Source: Adiantum capillus-veneris
Lineage: Eukaryota > Streptophyta > Polypodiopsida > Polypodiales > Pteridaceae
NCBI GenBank assembly: GCA_014529385.2
Contig: CM043960.1
Location: 30,170,396-30,228,395 of the forward strand
Reading direction: 5' to 3'
Length of the DNA stretch: 58,000 nucleotides
This document shows, piece after piece, positions 11,268-21,440 of this stretch (its first letter is position 1; every line of letters starts with the position of its first letter). Both the position numbers and the translations under genes were made by a program. The notes beneath the pieces were generated by a model. That model was not told the origin of the DNA and did no database searches. It was given only the letters and a program-made list of their open reading frames with translations.

Positions 11268-13560
11268 ATGAACCTTAGATCTGGCCGTATACTAGGAAAC
11301 AAAGGAATATTTGAAGAAACCTCTAGTAGAGTATCCACCAAAGAGAGTGTTAATCAAGGCAAGCACTTGGACACTATCCCTGAAGAAGTGTCAGACACTT
11401 TTTCAGAATCAGTATGTGAAATATCTTCCTATTCGACTCACTCAGAAACCGGAACGACAGTTCGTTATAATCATATACTCTCATTTTATAAGACTAATCG
11501 CCATGGAGCTCAGGTTTGCCTGGATCCTAACAAAGAGTATGCTATTCGCATCGCTGACCATGGTATTGAGTTTGAAGAGGAAATCAGGGCAAACAAACAA
11601 GGAAAAGTGTACATGGATAGAAACGGAACTCAGTATTTACAAGTTGAAAACCCTGACGTGATAGACAAATGGGTTTTAGAAGTAAATATCATAATTCCAT
11701 ATATGGTAGCAAAAGAAGGACCACCAACTTTAGAATTTGAGGGATACGATCAAGTTGATCTGAAGCCTTTGAAATGGCTTAGTACGGATAATCCTAGGAT
11801 CGGAGTCTATTGTTGGGAGGATAGAAACATCAAGGATCTTCCGCGGACTTCGCATGCCAAATCAGGACAACTAACGCCCATGAAGATCATCTATATCTTT
11901 AAGATCAAAGATAAGGCTTCAACATACCTACCAACCTACCTGTTTATGGATTCTTATAACAAGAAATTTGTTATGATGACTCCTGAGGAGGTAGAACAAA
12001 CCAAATACCAAGGGTACTCTATAAGGGATTGGATATTGGGCCAAGGACCAGAAACTATTCCAAGAGATGAACACTGTGAGAGATCTTTTGAGAGTAATGT
12101 TAAGAAACCAGAAACCACCTCATCACGAAGAAAACCGGGTGACACTAAAGCCAGTCCAGAGCTACATGAGTCACTATTTCCAACAGATTGATTTGAAGGA
12201 CTCGAAACGGGACCAACTGCCAGGAGACCGGGAGTTGAACCAAATAGACATGCCAAACCAGCCGATTTTCAGAAATGGGTTAGAAAATACAGTGGATCTG
12301 GGGATCCATACGACCACTTAGCAAGCTTTAAGCAAGTGCTAAGAGAAGAACGTATATTCGATTTTCATACTCAATGCGAGGGGTTTGGAATGAAATTAGA
12401 AGGAAAATCATTGACATGGTTCCAAAACATTCCACCAAGGTCAATCATGGATTTAAATACATTAGCTCAAGGATTTGTAGCTGCTTGTTCCAAAACAGGG
12501 ATCAAACACAATACGGTAGCTCAAATCTATAGCTTCAAAAAAAAATAAGGTGAGTCTGTTATAGGGATTGTGCAACTCGAATGAAGCAATACATTGCAAG
12601 ATGACCAGAGCTAGAGATACCTACAGAGGAACGACTAGTATCATTGTTTCTAGAGGGACTGCTAAACAAAGAACTTCATGCTATCCTGTATAGAAAGAAT
12701 CATACAACCCTAGAAGAGTGTGTGTCGTCAGATGCTATTGACTTAGGAGACAATTGTGATATTTTCAATGCAGAATATGTCCCTAAGGATAACCAAAACC
12801 AAAAAAAACATCCACCAAACCAGCACAAGTGGGAACGGCTGCTGTGCAACACCGCTTTCAACCATAGAAGACATGCTCAAAAGGATGAATGACATGATAA
12901 AAAACATGCAAAAATCATCTATTAGGGGACGAGGACAAGGGATACCTCAACAGGGACAACCAATTAGGCCGCAAAAATTGTGTACAATCGAGGATAAATG
13001 GACTAACCATGAGACCAATGAGTGCTATTACCGACCAAAGTATGATGGGAATGTTCAATACGTGCCTATGAGGCCACAAGGACAACCCATGTACAGATAT
13101 CAGCCTAATATGGCCCCAGCTCAAAGAGCACCGATGGGTATGGAAAGACCTCAACCCGTGTTGGGTCAACAACCTCCATATCCAGGACATAATGCAGTGC
13201 CTGTAAAGAACATGCATCCAGAGGGAGTCATAGATGAACAAGTACTAGTGCCTGTTACACCCTATGCCTAGCCTAGTCCATCTACAGTAATGGTAGAAAG
13301 AGATTGGTATAATTCACATCCACCATCAATGGAAGAATCTGTGACTTATGCTCCACCAGAGCTTGCACCAATGTACTATGCGGCTAATCAAAGTGTCAGA
13401 CCTCCTATGGTAAGACCCTTGATCAAGCCAAGAAATGGAAACTGCCATAATTGTGGTACAGATGATCATTGGAAAAATGAAGCAAGGAACCTAACACGAA
13501 ATAGATTTGGAAGAAAAAGGAGCACTTATCTTCTCCACAAACCGCAAACCCGATCAAGCG
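11268..13560 (+). pseudogene. gag: Ty3/gypsy element A gag, frameshifted
   Basis: The first ORF (11268-12191, 307 residues) starts MNLRSGR and contains TKESVNQ, both also present at the start of element B gag (34952). The capsid homology region follows in other frames: SGSGDPY at about 12290 and the ORF at 12336-12548 (FDFHTQCEGFG, LTWFQN, GIKHNTVAQIY), which match B's FHTQYEGFG, LTWFQP and GIKHNTVSQIY. A Pro/Gln-rich section spans 12756-13271. A nucleocapsid knuckle at about 13440 reads CHNCGTDDHWKNEA, so the fourth zinc ligand is Ala instead of Cys. At least four frame breaks are needed to read through. The product would form the particle shell of a gypsy retroelement. Confidence 0.82.
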
Positions 13561-13654
13561 ATGGAGAGTTAAGTCTCAGAAGACTCAACCACACCATTCT
13601 GCACCAAGCAAACCAAAATATCATTGGTGGAAAAAAGCTCGAAAACAACCATTA

Positions 13655-13969
13655 TTGATACCAACCGCTCAAGCAATCAGCATGCTAAAGCATCTTGATG
13701 GTACAATCAAGCAAATAGCACACAAGCTACAAGATTTTCTCTTTGGAAGACATCATAAAAAAGCCTCGACATCAGAAACCCTTGAGTTAATTACTCAAGA
13801 CCCAACTCTTGCACAACATAATGGTTTTAATTGCATTGATCTTCAAAGTACGGTAGAGTCAACCAAGGCTATGCATAGACACGATTGTTCAATCCATGCA
13901 CACAGTCGTCCCGGAGTACGTCATCTAGGAGAGGTGGAAGGGCACCAAGTAATTAAGGGCAATGTTTGA
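13655..13969 (+). CDS. Conserved 3'-terminal domain of element A (104 aa), function unknown
   Basis: The ORF follows gag directly although in complete elements it should follow integrase. It aligns with the region after integrase in element B (48033-48251). Shared landmarks in order are LFG, a T-x-E segment, LAQ and AMHRH. A polypurine tract starts 2 bases before its stop codon's end, which puts it at the very 3' end of the internal region. I do not recognise the domain. In element A, protease, RT, RNase H and integrase have been deleted between the gag knuckle and this domain. Confidence 0.55.
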   Translation: MIPTAQAISMLKHLDGTIKQIAHKLQDFLFGRHHKKASTSETLELITQDPTLAQHNGFNCIDLQSTVESTKAMHRHDCSIHAHSRPGVRHLGEVEGHQVIKGNV

Positions 13970-13984
13970 AGAGGGAGGAAAAAG
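13968..13984 (+). other. Polypurine tract, element A
   Basis: GAAGAGGGAGGAAAAAG, a run of 17 purines, overlaps the end of the 3'-terminal ORF, where plus-strand priming would occur. TGTTAACG follows a few bases later and could be a 3' LTR start, but no partner LTR was found. Confidence 0.6.
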
Positions 13985-15368
13985 TTTGGTGTTAACGTGT
14001 GATTTTTTGCAAAATTACCTAATAATGCCCTTATAAATCATCAACAAGGAAAATTTAACTGATAATATCCCCCTGATGAGTGTAGATAGTGTAAATACTA
14101 TAAAAAAATCATCAAAAAATAGTTTTTTTTGGTTATTTTTCATCATTTTTCTTGATATGGGAACTTAAAAATGGAGCAATCCAACAAAAAATAATAGAGT
14201 TGTGTTTTTCAATGGATTTTCTTAATTATTGGATTCTCACTTTGCTTTTTTAGTGCATTTTGTTATTTTCTTTGATTTTTTCAATAAACAGGTCAAAAAT
14301 TAATAATAAATAGCAAATGAGCTTAGATGGGAAAAGTGAAGACACATTGGTGATCAGAAAGACAAGACGGACAGACACAAAAAAAAAATCAATCAAATGA
14401 ACAGATGGAAGTGGAAAGCCTAAATTAGGCAGCCATACCTACTTTTGTAGAATTCTTGCACAATGAGCTACAGGAATTTGATTGGGAAATTTTTGAGTCT
14501 AACATAGATTTCACGACCTAGTAGGACTAATAGGGGAATTTGGGAAAAAATGGTTCAGGAAGTTCGAGTATAGATATCGAAGAAGGTAGGCCAAAATCAC
14601 CTCATTTCCACTTGTTGCCTTTGGAGAGAGAGCTTTTCAACCTTCTTCGTGTGCATTTTCTAGAGTCCACAGTCGCCTGTTTTCAGCGCCGCCTCACTCA
14701 AGACATGAGGGGTAAGTTCTATACTTATCGATGATCCATTCTATATGGCCGGTAGCTAGTCTAAACCCCTGGAAAAAACCCTAGAATTCGAGCAGTGCAC
14801 AAAGACCTACGACCAAAAATTGACCATAGCGGCCTGTCAGCTCAACCAAATGAGATGATACTTGAACTATAGCATGCCCCAACATAGCAGAACACTTCTA
14901 TATCAACAACTGACCATTCGGCAAGGGTAATGGGGGTCCCAAGTAGAAAAGCTAGGTTTTTAGCAAATGCCAGAATTGGATTCCATTGACAACTTATATA
15001 CGAGGTCTATATACAATGTATATGGTTGGTTTCAAAAAATCAATCAAGCCAAGCCCTCAAAAAGCAAAAAATGCCTCAAAGGCTACAAAGCGTCAAATTT
15101 GACATACGAAGTCAAAATAACTCCAAATGGGCCAAAATTGGACGAGTTGCATCAGGACTATGTAGCGGACGAGTCCATAGCCTCAAAAGTGACTAACCAA
15201 CTCCATAGGCCATTTAGTCACAAAAATCGATGATTTCAGAGTCGACAAAGCACGAAGTGATGCCGGCAACACAAAACTTTACCAAATTCAATTTAGGACT
15301 TGTTTTAGGTGTATAGAATATGTTTAGGTCAAAATTTTCAAGTTTTGCAAGAAAAAGTTGACTGCTAT
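13985..15368. other. Possible 3' LTR of element A and 5' leader of element C
   Basis: No protein family is recognisable. The ORF at 14540-14734 has no similarity I know. The right end, from about 14770, probably belongs to the leader of element C, because the palindrome series begins at 15369. The boundary between the two elements is not visible. Confidence 0.35.
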
Positions 15369-15967
15369 AAATAATCGCGATTATTTACTTTTAAAATATT
15401 TTGGATTGAAAATGGTATTATCACCTCACCTATCACTTGTACACACCTATTACATGCCACCTTTCAAATATGTGTCAAAATGATCAGTTATAACTTGGAA
15501 AATTGCCAAAAAACGCAAAGAAGTCTTTGCAAATTAATTTTTGAGTTATGTGTCTCATTTTTTGATCCAAATCACCTCATATCACATACACATGGTCTAC
15601 ACCATGCCTAGAGCCAAGTTGCACCAAAAAATGTTCATTTTGATGAAAAAGTTAATAATCGCGATTATTTACTTTTTTGCCAAGATGGGGGGAAATTGCA
15701 ACTTTGCCATCATGGGACCAAAGTACATGATATCCTAAGCCCACTGACCAAGTTTGAACAAGTTTGGAGTTCAAAATCTGAAAGTTCCTTTACATCTATT
15801 GTTTTAGAGACCTAAAGCCAAAATATAAGGCACCATTTTCACCCTATGCACTCAAATGAGCCCACACTTCACTCAGAGTATCTAATTGATATATACTTCA
15901 AGCCTATGGTGCCAAATTTGCAAAAAATTGACAAAATTACTCAACTGAAAATAATCGTGATTATTTA
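15369..15967. repeat. Element C leader: three palindromes at about 284-bp pitch
   Basis: AATAATCGCGATTATT is centred at about 15377 and 15661. A variant with ATCGTGAT is centred at 15957. Intervals are 284 and 296 bp. Each is followed by TACTTTT. A related ATCGTGAT copy lies inside the element's LTR at about 18911-18922. The same pitch and the same ATCGCGAT core occur in the leader of element B. Confidence 0.85.
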
Positions 15968-16265
15968 CTTTTGTTGCAATTTTTTGTTTGGACTTCAAGA
16001 AATTGATATTTACATGTTTTTATGCATCTATGCATGTTCAAAAATTGATTTGAAGCAAATTGGACTAAATTTGTCAGCAATTCAGACTGAAGGACATTTC
16101 AGTGCAGAATCTGCCATATTTTTCTAACTTTGACACTATATTCACTTAACAGGAGCCATCAGAGAAGGCGAAGAAGAGGGTCTCTCAAAAGGAGAAGCTG
16201 CAAGAGCTACCACCATACCCAATTCAGTAAAGACGGCCGAAGCGACCTGCCTGTTGAAAGAATAG

Positions 16266-17245
16266 CTTGAGGAGCATAACACAAAGATTTTCACAGGTAG
16301 ATTCAAAAGTGAAGAGGGACATCAGGTAGAACTACAACTTCTACCAAAAGAGGTCTATGATGTCGCAGCAAAGCCCGAGACAAAAGAAGCTAATAGAAGG
16401 CTTGGACTCAAAGAGTTCTACAACCAAGAGCCATGTGGAGTAGATTTTCAAAAAGCTTATGAGCTCCTGTCCACAATCAAGGAATGGAACATCCCAGATC
16501 TCTGACCAGCAAGGGAACAAAAGTAGAAGTGGTGATTACAAAAGAGATTGTGGCTGAAGCTCTCAAATTGCCGACAGAAGGAATGACCATGAGGGCAAGA
16601 GAGAGAAAAACAGCAGGCACCTTCACCAAAGAGACTGTTGTTACAACATTTGTTGATCTCATTCAGAAACACGTGGAAGAACCTGCAAGATTATATCATC
16701 AATATTTCCACTTTTTGGCGAAGAGACCGCCGAGGTACACAACACCTAAGCATGCAGTTGCGACTACATTTACGCAAGTGTTAAAGTCGACAACCAGACA
16801 ACCAATCGACCACACACAGTATGTGTTATCCACACTAAAGCGAACAAAGAAAGAGGGCAAGATAACATATGTGGGATCATCTGAGGTACTTACAAAAATT
16901 GCCTACCATGCTATCGGCATGGCAGACAATTTTTCACATGCCCCAGATCAAAACACATGGATAGTATCAGCACAGCCATCTCCAAGAACCACGAGGTGGA
17001 CCAAAAGAGTTTACAAATCTGATGAGGAATCTGCTGAGAGCTCTCCTGAAGTGCATAGCAATGAAAGCTCAGATAGTGAGGAAAGAAGGGTCCACATTGC
17101 AGAGATGAAAAGAACAGCAGTGGCTACACATCAAGAGGAGCCTCAACAGAGGAAGGCAAGGTTTGAGAGAGAGAGAAGCACTCTTATGAACAAAGCCACC
17201 AAGCTCAAGGCAAGGACCGTGCAAAGTGGGTACCCATCGAAGTAA
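16266..17245 (+). pseudogene. Element C ORF, N-terminal part (gag-position protein of unknown type)
   Basis: Segment one (16266-16505) reads LEEHNTKIFTGRF and ends ELLSTIKEWNIPDL. Segment two (16484-17245, 253 residues, next frame) continues TKVEVVITKEIVAEALKLP. The layout of a W-containing segment followed by a V-x-I-T-x-E-x-V-A-x-A-L-x-LP motif recalls the N-terminal domain of plant transposon-associated proteins and extra ORF1s of some Tat-type elements, but I cannot assign it securely. The last 80 residues are Ser/Glu-rich and highly charged. The ORF sits just after the palindromic leader, where gag sits in element B. One frameshift near 16500 separates the segments. A TTCACTTAACAG sequence near 16150 resembles a splice acceptor. 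Confidence 0.5.
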
Positions 17246-17301
17246 AAGGACCAAGAACAAAACACCCTTCTAGGAAAGAGGTTGAAGACCCCACATAGTT
17301 T

Positions 17302-18778
17302 TTGGAATGCATGTACGCTGAAGTTGAAGCATTGAAGCTGAAAGAAGCTCAAGAAGAAGAACAAAAAGCTAAAGATGCGGTGGAGCAGCAAGGACAAGCT
17401 GAAGCAACACACCAAGGTGAAGCCCAACACGAAGAAGGTGAGATGTCCCCCAGACCATCCTCACCAATTACAGAACAACAAGACCACCCCATGCCAAGCC
17501 CACCACCTTCACCAACAGATAGACCTACAGAGGGCGAGCCAACCAAAGAAAAAGATCCTGAACAGAAAGAGGCAAAAGATTTAGCACAATAGGTAGCAAC
17601 TACTTCTGACCAAGTTAAAGCAAAAAAACCAGAGCCAAAAAGAGCAGTAAGTCCTGCACTAGAGGAGTCAACAAGGTTTGAGCAAACAAAGGAACAGGAA
17701 ATAGAGGAAACCCCGTCTACCACCACCCAACAAGAAATGGCTGAGGCATCCACGAAGCCTCATGCAGACAAAGTAGAAGAGGCCCAAGCACAGGCTCAAG
17801 GGGAAGAACAAACCTTGCCGCTAACATAAACAGCCGCCACAACCCCACTAAGAGAATCATAAGAGTCTGTCGAAACATCTAAGCAGCTCGTAAGAAATGA
17901 AGACTGGCAGACCAATGATGAGGTAATTCTATAAGTTAATGAATATGCAAAGAAAATGCAGGATATGACAAAAAAACTGCGATTAGCAGCACTTAGCCGC
18001 AACACAAAGGCTAAAGAATTGGAGATGGTGATCGATGCTCTCCAAGGAGAGTTAGAGGATAGATTCAATGTCATCACCAATTTGCAAAAACAAGTCCAAG
18101 AATTGAAAGCTGAAGCTGAACAACACCAACTAGCAAGAGACAAGAAACAAAAGGAAATGGAAGAGTTAGGCAAACTTCTCATGAAGTTAACAGATGCTTG
18201 TAAAACCAAAGACAACTGACAGAGGTTACTAACAAACTCTTAACTACAACTCTATCAGTTCAAAAGCTCCAGGTACAGCTAGATGTAGCAAATGCCGCAT
18301 TGCAATATTCAAAGCAGAGGATCAACGATTAGCAACCTTTTTGCGCCAGATAAGAGAAAATCCTGCAATTGCCTCGATCAAAGGTACAGGCGAAGTGTAC
18401 AAAGCACTGGAGAAAAAGAATAAAGATCTTGAGCTAGAGCTAAAGCTGGAACAATCGCAACATAGAGACCTGGCATTAATGCAGGTACGAAGAGAAGAAG
18501 AGCTGCTCAAGGAAATAGCCGAGCTGAAGAGAGTCAACCAGATACTGCGAGATGGACAACAAGAAACGCAGGAAGAAGTAAGTACGTCAGAGCAGCCACA
18601 TATTGATATTCCCTCAGTCTCTTTCGTTGAGATGGAAACACAGCCAACAGAAGGGCTAGGTGGCAAAGAAGATTTCCAAGTACCATTAATAGAAGCTGAT
18701 GAAGTGCCAATGATCCACCTATCAAAAGCTGAGGAAGACGCACTTAAAGAAAAGATTACCCAAGAGGTGGCTGAGTAG
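17302..18778 (+). pseudogene. Element C ORF, C-terminal part: acidic/Pro linker and coiled coils
   Basis: Frame 1 runs 17302-18219 with four internal stops (17590, 17827, about 17860, about 17932). The first half is Glu/Gln/Pro-rich (MSPRPSSP, MPSPPPSPT). The section at 17956-18219 is a strong heptad-like coiled coil (KELEMVIDALQGELEDRF). A shift to frame 2 leads to 18341-18778, another coiled coil (KALEKKNKDLELELKLEQ) with an acidic C-terminus ending EKITQEVAE. No protease, RT or integrase follows, since LTR-type sequence begins at 18836. The protein would be long, self-associating and non-catalytic, suggesting a structural product of a non-autonomous element. Confidence 0.5.
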
Positions 18779-18791
18779 TGGAAAGCAGCGA

Positions 18792-19525
18792 TAGGGAATT
18801 TACACATAAAAATAAAAAACTAAGTATAGGCGGGGTATTGGGGCATCATTGCTAAGCATTTAGGTGCATTTTGAGTCGAAAATGACTAGGTCAAAAATCC
18901 AATGCTGTTAATAATCGTGATTTTTGCACTTTAACCTAAAGTGGAATTTGAGACCATAAGCATGTGTGCTTAGGTTTTATAAACATGTCCTAGAAGTTTC
19001 ATTACGTTTGGATGTCATTTGATGTTGTAACGGATGTGATTTGTTTCCCGATGAGCGATTGGCTTTTGGTGATTTCAGTCACTTGAGTGTAGCTTGAGTT
19101 AGATGCGAGTTATTAGTTGTTTTCTGGTAGATTGACAACAACGAAGCTGACTCGACTAGTGCATAGAGGCTACAAGAGGTTGTCAATCTCTCGGAAAACA
19201 ACTAACAACTCGCATCTAACTCAAGCTACACTCAAGTGACTGAAATCACCAAAAGCCAATCGCTCATCGGCAAACAAATCACATCCGTTACAGCAACAAA
19301 TGACATCCAGACGTAACGAAACTTCTAAGATATGTTTATAAGACCTAAGCACACATGCTTATGGTCTCAAATCCCACTTTAGGTCAAGTGCAAAAATCAC
19401 GATTATTAACAGCAGTGGATTTTTGACCTAGTCGTTTTCGACCCAGAATGCATCTAAATGCTTAGCAATGTTACCCCAATACCCCGCCTATACTTAGTTT
19501 TTGATTTTGAAGTGTAAATTCCTAC
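18792..19525. repeat. Long hairpin 1: inverted LTR halves of element C
   Basis: Arm 1 (18792-19139) and arm 2 (19179-19525) are reverse complements with roughly 95 percent agreement by eye, around a 39-base loop (19140-19178) containing CGACTAGTGCATAGAGGCTA. Arm 1 includes the internal 3' end, a GGCGGGG polypurine stretch and the LTR start TATTGGGGCATC at 18836. The arrangement is LTR start, loop, then the same LTR start inverted. Transcription across it would give a near-perfect fold-back RNA. Confidence 0.93.
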
Positions 19526-19930
19526 TTATGATGAAATTAGACCGTGGATCGGCGACGCCAAAAGCTCTGAAATATCGTGAAATGCTTACATCAATGCGTA
19601 GATCTCTTACCTGCGGTTTAAACGCAACAGTCGTGTCTGTTGCAACGCAACATATGCGACTGCAATGTGACAATTGGGGAGGGAGTAGGAAGCGCGAGAA
19701 GGAGAGAAGTGAGTGCTGTTAGCTCACACTGTGTATTTCATTATCCAAAACTTAAAAATAACTTACAAAAATTGGTTTTTATACCTTAGCCAAGGTTTTT
19801 GGTAGCCAAAACTAATAATCTGGGAGCTCTAACTAAAGATAGGTAAAGACAGGTTGATACAATTTGGACTCATCAATTACAAAGATTTATCCAAAAAATA
19901 AGAGTTACAATATTCTCGCTTTATCAGGAT
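19526..19930 (-). other. Retroelement internal 3' region between the two hairpins
   Basis: The stretch matches 24382-24840 in order and orientation (TTCATTATCCAA, ACTTACAAAA, TTTTATACCTT). At that other locus it lies just inside the 3' LTR of a minus-strand element. It is therefore retroelement 3' UTR, in inverted orientation relative to element C. No coding sequence is seen. Confidence 0.6.
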
Positions 19931-20087
19931 TGTCTAACCTCACTCCTATCTTATTGCAGATTTAGCGAGAACCACGATTAAATTGTCAATCCATGGGACA
20001 ACGTTGACTTGACTAGTGCTTAGAGGCTACAGATTGACAATTTAATCGTGGTTCTCGCTAAATCTGCAAGATAGGTGAGGTTAGACA
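19931..20087. repeat. Short hairpin 2: inverted LTR end, same loop as hairpin 1
   Basis: Arms 19931-19991 and 20032-20087 pair (GTCTAACCTCAC... with ...GTGAGGTTAGAC), with a few small indels. The loop, about 40 bases, contains GACTAGTGCTTAGAGGCTAC, the same motif and orientation as the hairpin 1 loop. The arms correspond to the opposite half of the LTR from that seen in hairpin 1. Confidence 0.9.
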
Positions 20088-20572
20088 CCAGTCCCATAGA
20101 GATGTATAGATCTCATCCTATATAAAATGGACTAACTTAGACTTGCATACTTAGCGTTTTTTCTACTCAAGAAAAAATATTCAAAAAGAATTGCAAACAA
20201 GAGAGATATGTACAATTGTTTTTACACGAGCTTCCATAAAGGCAATTTCACATGCAGAAGTAACATATCTCATGATCCCTATACATTGAGCCTGTGAAAT
20301 ACTTGGGTATCCAATATAGGATCAAGAAATACAATATTTGGGGATCCCAAAAAATTGGAAGATACAAACATGGGTCTAATTCTACCACTAGCAATGACTC
20401 TAGTGATCTAATCATGAATCCATTGGGACTAAGAGATTTCTTTGCCTTCAATTGTGATAGTTTTGCTAGTTCTTTTGGTACCAATAAAGAGATAGATCTC
20501 CATGAATTTCAATTTCTCAACCTAATAAGCATCTTCAAGTTATTAGTCATTTATCCTAATTGATCTACTTCA
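20088..20572. other. No gene recognised
   Basis: Short ORFs on both strands overlap one another and resemble no family. Confidence 0.5.
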
Positions 20573-20767
20573 ATGTAGTAGATACCATAAGACAATATCC
20601 AATCAATCCTTCCCTACTACGAGAAAACATTCCATTCTTCTAGGATTACTAAACCACACCCAGATACCAATGTAGTAGATACCACAAGGAAATATCCAAT
20701 CAATCCTTCCCTACTACAAGAAAACATTTCATTCTCCTAGGATTATTGAACCGCACTCTAATACCAA
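20573..20767. repeat. Tandem duplication, 97-bp unit, two copies
   Basis: Copy 1 is 20573-20669 and copy 2 is 20670-20767. Both begin TGTAGTAGATACCA within the first bases and include ATCCAATCAATCCTTCCCTA, differing at a handful of positions. The second copy ends in a sequence resembling a minus-strand copia primer-binding site. Confidence 0.9.
20751..20767 (-). other. Possible Met-tRNA primer-binding site, minus strand
   Basis: TTGGTATTAGAGTGCGG on the minus strand resembles TGGTATCAGAGC. If real, an LTR ending in TCTCA would lie immediately to the right (from about 20770) with its internal region running left. No partner LTR or pol was seen, so this stays tentative. Confidence 0.35.
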
Positions 20768-21179
20768 TCTGAGATTCTCACCCAACCATTATGAAGTATA
20801 GGGTGTCTTTGATAAGTCTCTTAACCCTATTTTCATAGACTAAAAGAACCAATGGACATTACCCTTGGCTACACTTGTAGCTCTAGGCATGAACCACTAA
20901 TGATGGGTTGGTATTATCTTGCATCATGAAAACTAAGGGAAAACCATAACCTAATAGTTGATGTTTTACTTTCTATACTCTACCAACACACACCATAGTG
21001 TGGTGAGTTTCAACACTATAGATCCTCAAAGTAAGAGGTACAAATGGTTGAGCTTCACCACATGGCATCATACATCTAAACAAAAGTCAACCTAGAAATG
21101 CATACTCTAAAGCATCTAGCCTTGGTTTTATTTATCCCATAGTTTTTAGAGGTACAACACTCAAGTTTTTCTAGTCTTT

Positions 21180-21440
21180 AAGGCATAGCACCAATTAGGT
21201 TGACAAAAATGAAAAATATCTTTGGAAAGCTACCTAACTTATCGGGTCCACCCGTCCATGGAATGCTGCCATCGTGGCATCACTCTCCCAATTTCCTCAC
21301 CGGACTCACATCAATTTGCTTTTTGCTTTCTAAATACTATCACATTGTGAAAAACATTCAAATTATTATTAGCTTATGACATGTTTGTTGCAACAACCTT
21401 CCAAATAGTCTTTGAAAACATTCTTTTGAAAACAAGGGGG
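21180..21440 (+). repeat. Dispersed repeat, copy 2 (partner at 4010-4275)
   Basis: It shares GGTCCACCCGTCCATG, GGACTCACAT and TTGAAAACATTCTTTT with 4010-4275 in the same order and similar spacing. No coding content. Confidence 0.6.

Noticed and set aside
17349-18807. Long minus-strand ORFs rich in Ser and Cys over element C
   Set aside because: They are antisense shadows of Glu/Lys/Gln-rich coding sequence, which automatically gives Ser/Phe/Leu-rich reverse frames.
20248-20563. Overlapping ORFs on both strands (78 and 89 residues)
   Set aside because: No motif, no codon pattern and no neighbours supporting a gene; length is expected by chance at this composition.
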